DNA from: Desulfosporosinus sp. UBA4726
GTDB taxonomy: Bacteria > Bacillota > Desulfitobacteriia > Desulfitobacteriales > Desulfitobacteriaceae
Direction of reading: 5' to 3'
Assembly (NCBI GenBank): GCA_002404215.1
Contig: DHJG01000176.1
Coordinates: forward strand, 1-18,677
Length of the DNA stretch: 18,677 nucleotides
The translations under genes were made by a program, and so were the position numbers. This document shows positions 7,802 through 15,532 of this stretch, piece after piece. Below the pieces are notes generated by a model that made no database searches, had not been told where the DNA came from, and saw only the letters and a list, made by a program, of their open reading frames with translations. The stretch's first letter is position 1, and each line of letters starts with the position of its first letter.

Positions 7802-8470
7802 CTATTGCTGTACAGAACCCTTGCTGTAGTGGATCAAATTCCCCGGTTCCCTTTGAGTTTCAATGGTTTCAATATATTGTACCGCTCCAATTACCTCGTC
7901 CGCGTCTTCATATACGTCATTTGGATCCGCGACATCTCGGTTTGTCCCCAAATCTTGAGCAGAATCCGAAGTTCCATAGCGAGCCACAGCCTGCCAAGAA
8001 TCTTCACCATCAAACTCGACCTGATCCGTGCCGTCCTTAAAGGTTCGGGAAAAGGGGCGATTCAGAAGTTCGTCCTCAACTGGTTCGCGATGTAACGAGT
8101 GTTGCTCCTCTTTTTCCTCCTCCTGACTACATTCCATACATACAGTAGTGTAGGGCAATGTCTCCAGTCGTTCATACGGAATTTCGTGGCCGCAGTGTTC
8201 ACAAACGCCATACTGACCTTGTTCATAACGTGCTAAAGCAACATCAATTGCTTCAACCCTGTGAACCAACCGATCATGTTGAGCTACGTCTCGAGACCGC
8301 TCATAAACCTCGGTTGCAATATCTGCCGGATGATTATCTATGAGTGACAATTCTCCTAAGGACTCTCGCATATCTCCAGTTATAAGCTCAGACGCGGATT
8401 CCATCGAACTTTTTCTTTCTTCACGGAGCGATTCGATCAATTTAGTATAACGTGTTTGTTCTTTCAACAT
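7802..8470 (-). CDS. TraR/DksA-type zinc-finger protein (YteA/YlyA family)
   Basis: The 222-residue protein starts with a charged helical region (about 1-85, probable coiled coil). A C4 zinc finger follows: Cys90/Cys93 in CEHCGH and Cys111/Cys114 in CMEC, the TraR/DksA C-terminal finger. Then comes an acidic tail with DGEDSWQAVARYGTSDSAQ, as in the YteA-type regulators of spore-formers. DksA relatives bind RNA polymerase through its secondary channel; whether this one does is inference. Bacillus ylyA, also of this family, stands directly before lspA, so this is probably its positional counterpart. ATG at 8470 has GGGGG about five bases upstream. The gene lies 18 bases after the DUF5665 gene and likely shares a transcript with it. 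Confidence 0.85.
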   Translation of the reverse strand: MLKEQTRYTKLIESLREERKSSMESASELITGDMRESLGELSLIDNHPADIATEVYERSRDVAQHDRLVHRVEAIDVALARYEQGQYGVCEHCGHEIPYERLETLPYTTVCMECSQEEEKEEQHSLHREPVEDELLNRPFSRTFKDGTDQVEFDGEDSWQAVARYGTSDSAQDLGTNRDVADPNDVYEDADEVIGAVQYIETIETQREPGNLIHYSKGSVQQ

Positions 8471-8488
8471 CTCTGCCCCCTATCTTTT

Positions 8489-8848
8489 CTAAGGTTGATT
8501 AACGTACCTACTTAGTTCTGCGATAAACCCTCCAATAAGCGGCAAATTAAGGATAACTATACGTTTTAACAGGAAATAGGCAACCCCTGCAAGGAGTCCA
8601 GCACCCAAGGCAGTCCCCAATCCTCGCACAAGACCAACCAAGAAATTAAACCAAAGAAGGCGTTTTGGCCGATTCAAATACGCAATGTATTCAGCCAATC
8701 TCATCTTCTCCAGGGTCTCTGCCAATAATGTGACCTGATGTCTGAGGACCGTCCACTCCTGAACGTTTAAAGGATTAGCATCTTTATTGTCGGTGGAGAG
8801 TGACGTTGTTGACTTATCTTTGTCGTTCGAGTTGGACACTTTATTCAT
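8489..8848 (-). CDS. DUF5665-like small membrane protein
   Basis: The function is unknown. The 119-residue product has a polar, serine- and lysine-rich N-terminus (1-30) and an amphipathic helix (about 33-60, ending EYIAYLNRPKRLLW). One long or two short hydrophobic stretches follow (about 66-94 and 97-110, LNLPLIGGFIAEL). This pattern is what I recall for DUF5665 proteins of Clostridia and Bacilli. I start at the ATG at 8848, preceded by GTGAGGTG. The same frame stays open to 9037, but that stretch contains the pduL terminator, so the longer version is unlikely. The neighbouring TraR/DksA gene follows after 18 bases. Confidence 0.75.
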   Translation of the reverse strand: MNKVSNSNDKDKSTTSLSTDNKDANPLNVQEWTVLRHQVTLLAETLEKMRLAEYIAYLNRPKRLLWFNFLVGLVRGLGTALGAGLLAGVAYFLLKRIVILNLPLIGGFIAELSRYVNQP

Positions 8849-8946
8849 ATACACCTCACGTAAAAACATCAATTTTAGTGTTCCCAAGTCTTCAATATTT
8901 ACACAGAACTCACCCTTGAACTCACTTCTACTTTCTAAACTGGAAT

Positions 8947-8977
8947 AAAAAAAACCAGGATTATATCCTGGTTTTTT
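8947..8977. terminator. Bidirectional-looking intrinsic terminator after pduL
   Basis: AAAACCAGGAT and ATCCTGGTTTT form a perfect 11-bp stem with a 3-base loop, flanked by eight A on the left and six T on the right. Read on the minus strand it ends in eight T, ideal for terminating the pduL transcript, whose stop is 64 bases upstream. It also lies ahead of the DUF5665 start, which separates the two transcription units. Confidence 0.9.
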
Positions 8978-9040
8978 GGTTTGCGCTAAAACGTGCTTAC
9001 TCAATTGAATAGGTTTAGAAACTGGGTATAAAGTCAACCT

Positions 9041-9619
9041 CTAATCTACTAGAACATCCAATTGTTGGCCATTGGACAAGCTAAATGCGTTGCCTTCGTC
9101 CGTATCAACATGTAAATCCAAGGCATAATTGGCATTGACACGAATGAGGACATGTTCAAATACGCCGCCCCGAGCACCGGGAATAGCAACGCGAACATGA
9201 TCACCGTCTTTTAAAGAATACTTACTCGCGTCATCAGGCGTCATGTGAATATGACGAGCTGCGATAATCACACCTTGATCCATCATAACTTTACCCATTG
9301 GCCCTTCAAGCTCAATTCCAGGGGTTCCATCGAGCATTCCAGAATCCCGAGCCGGAGGTTTAACCCCAACCTTAAAGGTATCTGTCGCCGAAAGTTCTAC
9401 TTGAGAAGCCTTCCTTGCAGGCCCTAAAACACGAACTCCCTTCATCGCACCTTTGGGCCCGATAAGTGTTACTGTCTCTTCACAAGCATACTGCCCTGGT
9501 TGACTCAGATCTTTCATTTTGATTAAAGAGTGTCCAGCACCAAAAAGAGCTTCAATATGTTCTTGGGATAAATGAACGTGTCGGTTAGAAATGCCGACGG
9601 GAACTTTAAAACTTGCCAT
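9041..9619 (-). CDS. pduL: PduL-type phosphate propanoyltransferase / phosphotransacylase
   Basis: PduL enzymes exchange CoA and phosphate on short acyl groups (acetyl, propionyl) using metal centres. The 192-residue protein shows the duplicated beta-barrel motifs of the family: VGISNRHVHLS (His14, His16), AARHIHMTPDDA (His123, His125) and LDLHVDTDEGNA (His170, Glu175). It starts almost directly at the catalytic fold, with no N-terminal encapsulation helix, and no microcompartment shell gene is nearby. A cytosolic, housekeeping acetate/propionate role is therefore more likely than a compartment role. ATG at 9619 has GGGAGG ten bases upstream. It appears monocistronic, between a predicted promoter and a strong terminator. 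Confidence 0.92.
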   Translation of the reverse strand: MASFKVPVGISNRHVHLSQEHIEALFGAGHSLIKMKDLSQPGQYACEETVTLIGPKGAMKGVRVLGPARKASQVELSATDTFKVGVKPPARDSGMLDGTPGIELEGPMGKVMMDQGVIIAARHIHMTPDDASKYSLKDGDHVRVAIPGARGGVFEHVLIRVNANYALDLHVDTDEGNAFSLSNGQQLDVLVD

Positions 9620-9696
9620 GATTTGTTAACCTCCCTGTTTTGTTTATTCAAAATAATCATATCTTTAAAGCGGTGTAAAAAAATTATGTTGTCTCC

Positions 9697-9702
9697 ATTA
9701 TA
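9697..9702 (-). promoter_or_regulatory. Predicted -10 element of the pduL promoter
   Basis: A perfect TATAAT is present on the minus strand in an AT-rich 142-base intergenic stretch, 77 bases before the pduL start. No good -35 hexamer is seen at 16-18 bases upstream, so either an activator is used or the site is weak. The spacing leaves about 65-70 bases of leader. Confidence 0.5.
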
Positions 9703-9761
9703 CTATGTTTTGCTCCAAAAGATACATGTTATTTTTTTCACATAAAAGGAAGTTTCCTCCG

Positions 9762-10493
9762 CTATCCCTCCGTCGACCAAACAATCTCACCCTCTTCGAA
9801 GACTGGGATAATCGGTAAAATATTTGGAGTTGAACAATAAATCAAATCTTGCTCAAATCCTAGAGAGATAAGCTTTTTTCCGTGAACTGACTCGCGGATC
9901 TTATCCATAATATGATTCTCTGCACTGTGGTATAACATTCGCGCGGCCTCACCTAAATCATTGATGGCAACATTTGGACCCAAGGCATCAATGAGCATTC
10001 CGGCGCAAAGCGTATCTGGAAGATCAAAACGATCTTCCGTGCCCGCGCAATACACCACGATCCCTTGATATTTGGCATTATCTTCAAATTGTCGTAAGAC
10101 AGCCGTAACAATACTCTGCATATTTAGGAAAGAGGCCATCCAGATCATAGGCGCAGCGACTGCATCACGTATGGCCCGTGTGCCGTTCGTCGTCGTCATA
10201 ATGACTCTTTTGCCGCCCACCTTTTCTGGAACATAATCAAAGGGTGAATTGCCTAAGTCAAATCCTTCAATCTTTACCCCCTGACGCTCCCCACCCAATA
10301 AAGATCCTGGAAGGGTTAAACGCCTCTCCATGGCCTCTTCCGACGTAAGCACCGGTATGATAGCCTGACACCCATTGGCTAAAGCGGTTACCATCGTGCT
10401 CGTAGCTCTCAAAACATCAATCACAATGACTAACTTATCTTCTAGATACGGTATAAGTGGCGAACCCGCATTTGGTAACACTTCAATCTGCAT
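9762..10493 (-). CDS. comB: ComB-family 2-phosphosulfolactate phosphatase
   Basis: ComB-family proteins hydrolyse 2-phosphosulfolactate to sulfolactate, a step of coenzyme M synthesis in methanogens. Many bacteria without coenzyme M also carry the family. The 243-residue product shows the family hallmarks: VIDVLRATSTMVTALANG (25-41), GGERQG, DLGNSPFDY, a TTTNGTRA loop near residue 105 and YCAGTEDRFDLPDT. The ATG at 10493 has GGATGGAG seven bases upstream. It follows gcvPB by 90 bases with no terminator between, so it may be co-transcribed with the glycine cleavage genes. No comA or comC homologue is in the window, so the substrate in this organism is uncertain. Confidence 0.87.
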   Translation of the reverse strand: MQIEVLPNAGSPLIPYLEDKLVIVIDVLRATSTMVTALANGCQAIIPVLTSEEAMERRLTLPGSLLGGERQGVKIEGFDLGNSPFDYVPEKVGGKRVIMTTTNGTRAIRDAVAAPMIWMASFLNMQSIVTAVLRQFEDNAKYQGIVVYCAGTEDRFDLPDTLCAGMLIDALGPNVAINDLGEAARMLYHSAENHIMDKIRESVHGKKLISLGFEQDLIYCSTPNILPIIPVFEEGEIVWSTEG

Positions 10494-10583
10494 ACGATTA
10501 CTCCATCCATAAATGCTTATAAGTTATAACCTTATTAATATTCAACTTTATATCCGTAAATCCTGCAAGTTGCCCAAATCTTG

Positions 10584-12044
10584 TTACTCTTTCCGCCAGC
10601 GTAGGTTCGGTTTCCGAGCCGCAGCCACTTCATCCATTCTCGTTAAAAGAGCAGTATGCGGTGCCGTTTTAACGAGATCCGGATTACTTCGAGCTTCCTC
10701 TGCGATCTGGATGAGAACCTTGGCAAATTTGTCAAGCGTTTCGATACTCTCGGTCTCTGTTGGCTCAATCATCATAGCCCCTTCAACAATCATCGGGAAA
10801 TAAATAGTTGGGGGATGATAGCCATAGTCCAATAGCCGTTTAGCGATATCTAAAGTAGTGATCCCAGTAGATTTCAGATTTCTCGAGGTTATAACAAATT
10901 CATGTTTGCAAATTCGGTCAAAAGGCAAGTAGTAATAGTCTTTGAGCAGACCCATTAAGTAGTTTGCATTTAAAACAGCATTTTCTGAAGCAGTCTTAAG
11001 CCCTTCGCCCCCTAGACTTCGAATATAGGCATACGCCCTCACAAGTACTGATACGTTCGCATAAAACGAGCGTACCCGGCCAATGGATAATGGCAAGTTT
11101 TCCTCTAACGAAAAAGTTCCATCCTGACTGCGAATCACCATAGGTTTTGGAAGAAACGGTACCAGAAATTCTTTGACCCCAACTGGTCCAGCTCCCGGAC
11201 CCCCACCTCCGTGAGGCGTGGAGAATGTTTTATGCAAATTGAGATGTACAACGTCAAAGCCCATATCTCCAGGGCGAGTGATACCCATAATTGCGTTGGT
11301 ATTCGCTCCATCGTAGTACAATAAACCTCCCACATCATGAATCAACTTAGTAATTTCTAAGATGTTTTCATCAAAAAGTCCCACCGTGTTGGGATTCGTC
11401 AGCATGAGGGCGGCAACTTCCTCATTAGCCACCTTTTTCAAAGCCTCTAGATCAACCCCTCCACGGTCATTGGATGGAACCTGGATAATCTCGTAGCCAA
11501 CCATCGCTGCCGTCGCTGGATTTGTTCCATGGGCAGAATCTGGGACAATTACTTTTGTGCGTTTAGTATCTCTACGGTGCTGATGATAGGCTTTTATTAT
11601 TAACATTCCCGTCATTTCCCCGTGCGCACCAGCAGCTGGTTGGAGAGTGAAAGCATCCATTCCCGCCAATTCACAGAAGTCTTCCTGTAGTTCCGCCATA
11701 AGCTGCAAAATTCCTTGAGTCAAAGACTCAGGCTGATAGGGGTGAAGAGCTGTGAAACCGGGCAAACGGGCCAGTCTTTCATTAACTTTCGGATTATATT
11801 TCATGGTACAAGACCCCAGTGGGTAAAACCCCGTGTCCAAGCCGTAATTGAGGGTGGAAAGTCGCGTGAAGTGACGAACGACGTCCAGTTCAGAAAGCTC
11901 CGGGAGTTGAGGTTCCTCCTGTCGCAACAAATATGTAGGGATAAGCGTTTCAACCGGAACTTCCGGCACATCACAAGAGGGTAAGCTGACCGCACTTCGT
12001 CCCTTAGAGCTGAGTTCGAAAATAAGTGGTTCTAATGCTAACAT
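10584..12044 (-). CDS. gcvPB: Glycine dehydrogenase (decarboxylating) subunit 2
   Basis: GcvPB is the PLP-bearing half of the two-chain P protein. With GcvPA it decarboxylates glycine and passes the aminomethyl group to lipoyl-GcvH. The 486-residue length matches the Gram-positive split form. The PLP lysine is Lys272 in HLNLHKTFSTPHGGGG. Other typical segments are NYGLDTGFYPLGSCTMKYNP (67-86), QPAAGAHGE and DSAHGTNPA. The ATG overlaps the gcvPA stop by seven bases (ATGTTAG), so translation of the two halves is coupled, consistent with equal stoichiometry. All expected motifs are present without interruption. Confidence 0.97.
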   Translation of the reverse strand: MLALEPLIFELSSKGRSAVSLPSCDVPEVPVETLIPTYLLRQEEPQLPELSELDVVRHFTRLSTLNYGLDTGFYPLGSCTMKYNPKVNERLARLPGFTALHPYQPESLTQGILQLMAELQEDFCELAGMDAFTLQPAAGAHGEMTGMLIIKAYHQHRRDTKRTKVIVPDSAHGTNPATAAMVGYEIIQVPSNDRGGVDLEALKKVANEEVAALMLTNPNTVGLFDENILEITKLIHDVGGLLYYDGANTNAIMGITRPGDMGFDVVHLNLHKTFSTPHGGGGPGAGPVGVKEFLVPFLPKPMVIRSQDGTFSLEENLPLSIGRVRSFYANVSVLVRAYAYIRSLGGEGLKTASENAVLNANYLMGLLKDYYYLPFDRICKHEFVITSRNLKSTGITTLDIAKRLLDYGYHPPTIYFPMIVEGAMMIEPTETESIETLDKFAKVLIQIAEEARSNPDLVKTAPHTALLTRMDEVAAARKPNLRWRKE

Positions 12045-13384
12045 TGGATTTCCCCCAATCTGACCACGAGCCGGTCAATATCAGCTTTACGTTTCGTCTC
12101 TGTCACACAAAAGAGGAGATGATGATCGAGTTCCGGATAGAAGCGGGCAAGATCGAGTCCACCGATAATTCGCTCTTCTAGAAGCAAAGCATTGACTTTA
12201 GCCGGTTCAATCTTTGAGTGAACCACAAATTCATGGAAGAAAGGCCCAGAGAACGCCAGACACATTCCTGGAATTTTAGCAATCTCTCGCGCAGCGTAGT
12301 GAGCGTTCTGCAAATTGAGATAGGCCAGTTCTTTGATCCCTTTTTTCCCAAGTGCACTCAAATGCATCGTAAAGGCTAGGGCGCAGAGAGCTTGATTCGA
12401 GCAAATGTTTGACGTGGCCTTTTCCCGCCGAATATGTTGCTCGCGGGCTTGAAGGGTTAAGACATATCCCTTTCTCCCATTTTTATCTAAGGCAGACCCT
12501 ACGATGCGCCCTGGCATCCGCCGAACAAATTTGTCTTGAGTGGCCAAGAAGCCTAGATACGGACCTCCAAAATTAAGAGGGTTACCAAAGGCTTGCCCTT
12601 CCCCAACAGCAATATCTGCTCCAATTTCACCTGGAGACTTGAGTAACCCCAACGAAACGGGATTAACTGCCATGACTAGAAGAGCCCCTTTGGCATGTGC
12701 AAGCTGTGCGATTTCCTCCGCCCTTTCAACCCCTCCAAAGAAATTGGGATTTTGGATAAGCACACCCGCAGTATCTTCTTGTTGCAGCGCTGTTTCAAGT
12801 ATGGATAAATCCGTTGTACCATCCTTAAATGGGATTCCCACAAGTTCTATACCCCGCGGCTGTAAATAGGCCTTTAGGACGTCGCGATATTCTGGATGCA
12901 CAGTTTCCAACACGAGTACTTTCCCCCGTCGTGTCGCATCACAAGTCATTAAGGCAGCTTCCGCCAAAGCCGAGGCACCATCATACATAGAAGCGTTAGC
13001 TGCATCCATCCCGGTTAACTGGCAGACCAACGTCTGATATTCATATATCGCTTGAAGTGTCCCTTGACTAATCTCCGGCTGGTAGGGGGTATAGGCGGAA
13101 TAAAATTCGGACCGCAATAACAATTGATCAACAAAACTTGGAATGAAATGTTCATAGGCACCAGCTCCAAGGTAAGAACTGTAGTCCTCCACTGTTGCAT
13201 TAAGATTTGCCAATCCTTTGATGTGTCTGACAACTTCCTGCTCCGCCATACCTCTCCGAATGTCGAGGGGGCGCTGTAAACGAACTTCTTTTGGTATGTC
13301 CGCAAAGAGATCTTCTACCGATTCAAGCCCAATACGGGCTAAGAGCTGATTCCGCTGGCTGTCCGTATTCGGCACAAAATTCAT
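12038..13384 (-). CDS. gcvPA: Glycine dehydrogenase (decarboxylating) subunit 1
   Basis: GcvPA is the non-PLP half of the split P protein and forms the active complex with GcvPB. The ATG at 13384 gives 448 residues, the usual length, starting MNFVPNTDSQRNQLLARIG. It lies one base past the gcvH stop, with GAGG within the last gcvH codons as the ribosome binding site. The frame stays open to 13423 inside gcvH, but that extension has no homology to the family start. Characteristic segments are FLGAGAYEHFIPSF-like SYLGAGAYEHFIP, YTPYQPEISQGTLQ, YDGASALAEA and NFGGPYLGFLA. It overlaps gcvPB by seven bases. Confidence 0.96.
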   Translation of the reverse strand: MNFVPNTDSQRNQLLARIGLESVEDLFADIPKEVRLQRPLDIRRGMAEQEVVRHIKGLANLNATVEDYSSYLGAGAYEHFIPSFVDQLLLRSEFYSAYTPYQPEISQGTLQAIYEYQTLVCQLTGMDAANASMYDGASALAEAALMTCDATRRGKVLVLETVHPEYRDVLKAYLQPRGIELVGIPFKDGTTDLSILETALQQEDTAGVLIQNPNFFGGVERAEEIAQLAHAKGALLVMAVNPVSLGLLKSPGEIGADIAVGEGQAFGNPLNFGGPYLGFLATQDKFVRRMPGRIVGSALDKNGRKGYVLTLQAREQHIRREKATSNICSNQALCALAFTMHLSALGKKGIKELAYLNLQNAHYAAREIAKIPGMCLAFSGPFFHEFVVHSKIEPAKVNALLLEERIIGGLDLARFYPELDHHLLFCVTETKRKADIDRLVVRLGEIQC

Positions 13385-13385
13385 T

Positions 13386-13772
13386 TTAATGTTCCTCACT
13401 TGCCAAAAACGTTTCATACTCAACAGCCGTCATCATGCTTTCAAGAGAGGATAAATCGTCGGCTTCCAGCTTAATCAACCAACCTTCTCCATAAGGATCA
13501 CTATTTAACAACTCTGGAGTATCCAAGACCTGAGTATTAACGGCTACTACCTTTCCGCTGATCGCAGCCACAATATCTGAAACTGCTTTCACAGATTCAA
13601 CTGTACCGTAAGATTTTCCGCTTACCACCCCAGCCCCTTCCTCGGGAAGCTCAACAAACACAACATCCCCAAGGCTTTCCTGCGCATGATCTGTAATCCC
13701 CAACGTCACGATGTTACCTTCTACCAAGGCATAGTCATGTTCTTTAGTATATTTTAATTCTATTGGATTCAT
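13386..13772 (-). CDS. gcvH: Glycine cleavage system H protein
   Basis: GcvH carries the aminomethyl group between the P, T and L proteins on a lipoyl arm. The 128-residue protein has the normal length. The lipoylation site is Lys62 in GTVESVKAVSD, with the downstream conserved segments PELLNSDPYGEGWLIK. ATG at 13772 has AGGAGG nine bases upstream. It lies 78 bases after gcvT and one base before gcvPA. In Gram-positives GcvH can also act as a lipoyl relay to other complexes; nothing here shows whether it does so. Confidence 0.97.
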   Translation of the reverse strand: MNPIELKYTKEHDYALVEGNIVTLGITDHAQESLGDVVFVELPEEGAGVVSGKSYGTVESVKAVSDIVAAISGKVVAVNTQVLDTPELLNSDPYGEGWLIKLEADDLSSLESMMTAVEYETFLASEEH

Positions 13773-13850
13773 CTAAATCATCCTCCTATTTTTTCAAACT
13801 TACCCTAGAGTATATAAAAACATCCACTAAACTACGACGCCGTCAGAAAC

Positions 13851-15032
13851 TTACGCATGGACCAAGCTACTGCCGTACGATGTATGATATTTAACCTCCA
13901 ACTTACGAACCACGGACTTTGCGACTTGTTCCTCAACTCGACTCCGTTTATAAAACAAAGTGGGTATTATCTTAGCTTGCACGGTTTTCCCCCGAATTAA
14001 CACGTCTAACATATCCCCTTGTACTGCCAAATCTGCACGAATCAACCCTAAAGCAATATTTTTATTGAGGGTCGGGGAGAAAGAGCCTGAAGTAATAAAT
14101 CCGATCTCTTCACCATTCTTTTGCAGAGGATAATGAGAGCGAGCAATGCCGCGTCCAATCATTTCAAGACCTACCAATTTACGCGGTACACCTTGCTCTT
14201 TTTGGGCCTCAAGTGCCACTTTACCGACAAACTCTGCTTTATTTAATTTAACAAAAGAACCAAGCCCTGCTTCCAATGGAGAAATTTCCGCACCTAATTC
14301 ATTACCATATAGAGGCAATCCAGCTTCAAACCGCAACGTGTCGCGTGCGCCCAAGCCGATCGGTTGCACACCTTCTGGGGCACCGATTTCTAAAATCTTT
14401 CGCCATAATTGTCGTCCATACTCAGGAGAAACATAGATTTCAAATCCATCTTCTCCCGTATAGCCCGTACGGGAGATAAGCGATGGCACGCCGTCTATTT
14501 CGCCATAGCGAAACGTGTAATAATTCAGTTTGGAGAGATCGATATTTGAAATTGGTTGCAAAATCACTTCTGCCAAAGGTCCTTGCAAAGCGAGCTGCGC
14601 ATAGCGATCCGTTACATTGTCAACCCTCACCTCAAAATTCCCCACTTGCCCAAGCATCCAAGTATAATCTTTATCCGTGTTAGAAGCATTAACGACGAGA
14701 AAGAAATGTTCTGAATCATAGCGATAAACGAGCAGATCATCGACAACCCCACCGTCAGGGTAACACATAGGAGAATAGAGGATTTCTCCATCCCCTAACC
14801 TACTGGCATCATTGGTAATCAGATTTTGGACAAATCCCAATGCTTCCTTACCATAAACATTAATTTCTCCCATATGTGAAACATCAAAAAGCCCGGCCTT
14901 TGTCCGAACAGTCTGGTGCTCCTCGATCACACCAGCATACTGGACAGGCATCTCCCATCCACCAAAGTCAATTAGTTTTGCCTTTGAGGCCTTATGTTCT
15001 TCGTAAAGTGGAGTTCTTTTTGCTTCTGCCAT
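13851..15032 (-). CDS. gcvT: Glycine cleavage system T protein (aminomethyltransferase)
   Basis: GcvT releases ammonia from aminomethyl-GcvH and makes 5,10-methylene-tetrahydrofolate. Visible motifs include IDFGGWEMPVQY near the N-terminus, GLFDVSHMGE (48-56), the catalytic-region Asp98/Asp99 in GGVVDDLLVYR, SRTGYTGEDGFEIY and GLGARDTLRFEAGLPLYGNE. The 393-residue protein is about 28 residues longer than most relatives: the fold normally ends near FYKR, here at about residue 364, and is followed by a tail ending in GSSLVHA. ATG at 15032 has GAGGAGG seven bases upstream. It is the first gene of the riboswitch-controlled operon. Confidence 0.96.
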   Translation of the reverse strand: MAEAKRTPLYEEHKASKAKLIDFGGWEMPVQYAGVIEEHQTVRTKAGLFDVSHMGEINVYGKEALGFVQNLITNDASRLGDGEILYSPMCYPDGGVVDDLLVYRYDSEHFFLVVNASNTDKDYTWMLGQVGNFEVRVDNVTDRYAQLALQGPLAEVILQPISNIDLSKLNYYTFRYGEIDGVPSLISRTGYTGEDGFEIYVSPEYGRQLWRKILEIGAPEGVQPIGLGARDTLRFEAGLPLYGNELGAEISPLEAGLGSFVKLNKAEFVGKVALEAQKEQGVPRKLVGLEMIGRGIARSHYPLQKNGEEIGFITSGSFSPTLNKNIALGLIRADLAVQGDMLDVLIRGKTVQAKIIPTLFYKRSRVEEQVAKSVVRKLEVKYHTSYGSSLVHA

Positions 15033-15101
15033 ATTAGTGCCTCCTCAATCCTGTCACCAGGGTAGTATTCACATAGATCGTCAACGGAACCTTAACTGAT
15101 A

Positions 15102-15147
15102 AAAGGAAAAAGGACAGAGAAGGTGCGTCATCGCACCTTCTCTGTCC
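15102..15147 (-). terminator. Riboswitch expression-platform terminator before gcvT
   Basis: On the minus strand GGACAGAGAAGGTGCG pairs perfectly with CGCACCTTCTCTGTCC (16 bp, 4-base loop ATGA) and is followed by TTTTTCCTTTT. The 5' arm overlaps the 3' strand of the second glycine aptamer's P1 region. Glycine binding should therefore withhold it from the terminator and turn the operon on. Confidence 0.9.
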
Positions 15148-15320
15148 TTGAACCTGAGAGATTCGCCGTCTCCGGCTTCCCCTTTGGTGTTCTCTGTTAT
15201 GAGAAACTCTCCAGAGTTCCGTCTTCTAGCAGTACTTTTGCCTGAGAGTTTCCCTCCCTTGAAAAGCGAATTCAAGAGATTTTCTCCTTCGGCGTCTGGA
15301 TTTACCAGATCTCTCCTACT
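15140..15320 (-). promoter_or_regulatory. Tandem glycine riboswitch (two aptamers)
   Basis: Two glycine aptamers lie in series upstream of gcvT. Aptamer I (about 15318-15225) has GGAGAGATC, GCCGAAGG and ACTCTCAGGCAAAAG. Aptamer II (about 15216-15140) has CTGGAGAG, ACCAAAGGGG, GCCGGAGACGGC and TCTCTCAGGTTCAAGGAC. These conserved blocks are those of the gcvT-type RNA. The short linker between aptamers is typical of the cooperative tandem form. With the overlapping terminator this is predicted to be an ON switch that induces glycine cleavage when glycine is in excess. Confidence 0.95.
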
Positions 15321-15361
15321 AGTGTCATCCGGTTTATGTTTTCCGTTAATATGCTACTTAT

Positions 15362-15390
15362 ATAGTATGCCTTATTCGTCGTTTCGTCTA
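15362..15390 (-). promoter_or_regulatory. Candidate promoter of the gcv operon
   Basis: TAGACG (-35-like, 15390-15385), a 17-base spacer and TACTAT (-10-like, 15367-15362) are seen on the minus strand about 40-50 bases upstream of the first aptamer. Each hexamer matches consensus at four of six positions, so this is a position-based guess. Confidence 0.4.
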
Positions 15391-15450
15391 CTGTTATTCA
15401 ACAAATCTTTTAATAAATTCTAATACCTATTTAATTCTATGCCACAGGTC

Positions 15451-15490
15451 AAAAAAGAAAAATCTCGACCCTCCACTCAAGAGACGAGAT
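15451..15490 (-). terminator. Terminator after the 157-residue hypothetical gene
   Basis: On the minus strand ATCTCG pairs with CGAGAT, with an inner CTC/GAG pairing, followed by TTTTTCTTTTTT. It lies about 42 bases past the stop of the hypothetical gene and before the gcv promoter region, separating the two units. Confidence 0.75.
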
Positions 15491-15532
15491 CACTTGCGGT
15501 ACGAAACTTGTGCCATAACTCTATGAATTAAT

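Noticed and set aside
7726..8095. Overlapping plus-strand open frames antisense to the TraR/DksA-type gene
   Set aside because: The minus-strand gene has a zinc finger and matching neighbours. The plus-strand products are shadows.
8849..9037. 63-residue N-terminal extension of the DUF5665 protein
   Set aside because: The stretch contains the pduL terminator hairpin and T-run, while a well-placed ribosome binding site precedes the ATG at 8848.
9720..9761. Small inverted repeat AGGAA-AC-TTCCT after comB as a terminator
   Set aside because: A five-pair stem with a two-base loop is not stable enough. I cannot assign a terminator to comB.
15081..15423. Open frames on both strands across the riboswitch (minus 15081-15275, plus 15148-15423)
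   Set aside because: Both overlap the conserved glycine aptamers and the terminator and show no protein signature.
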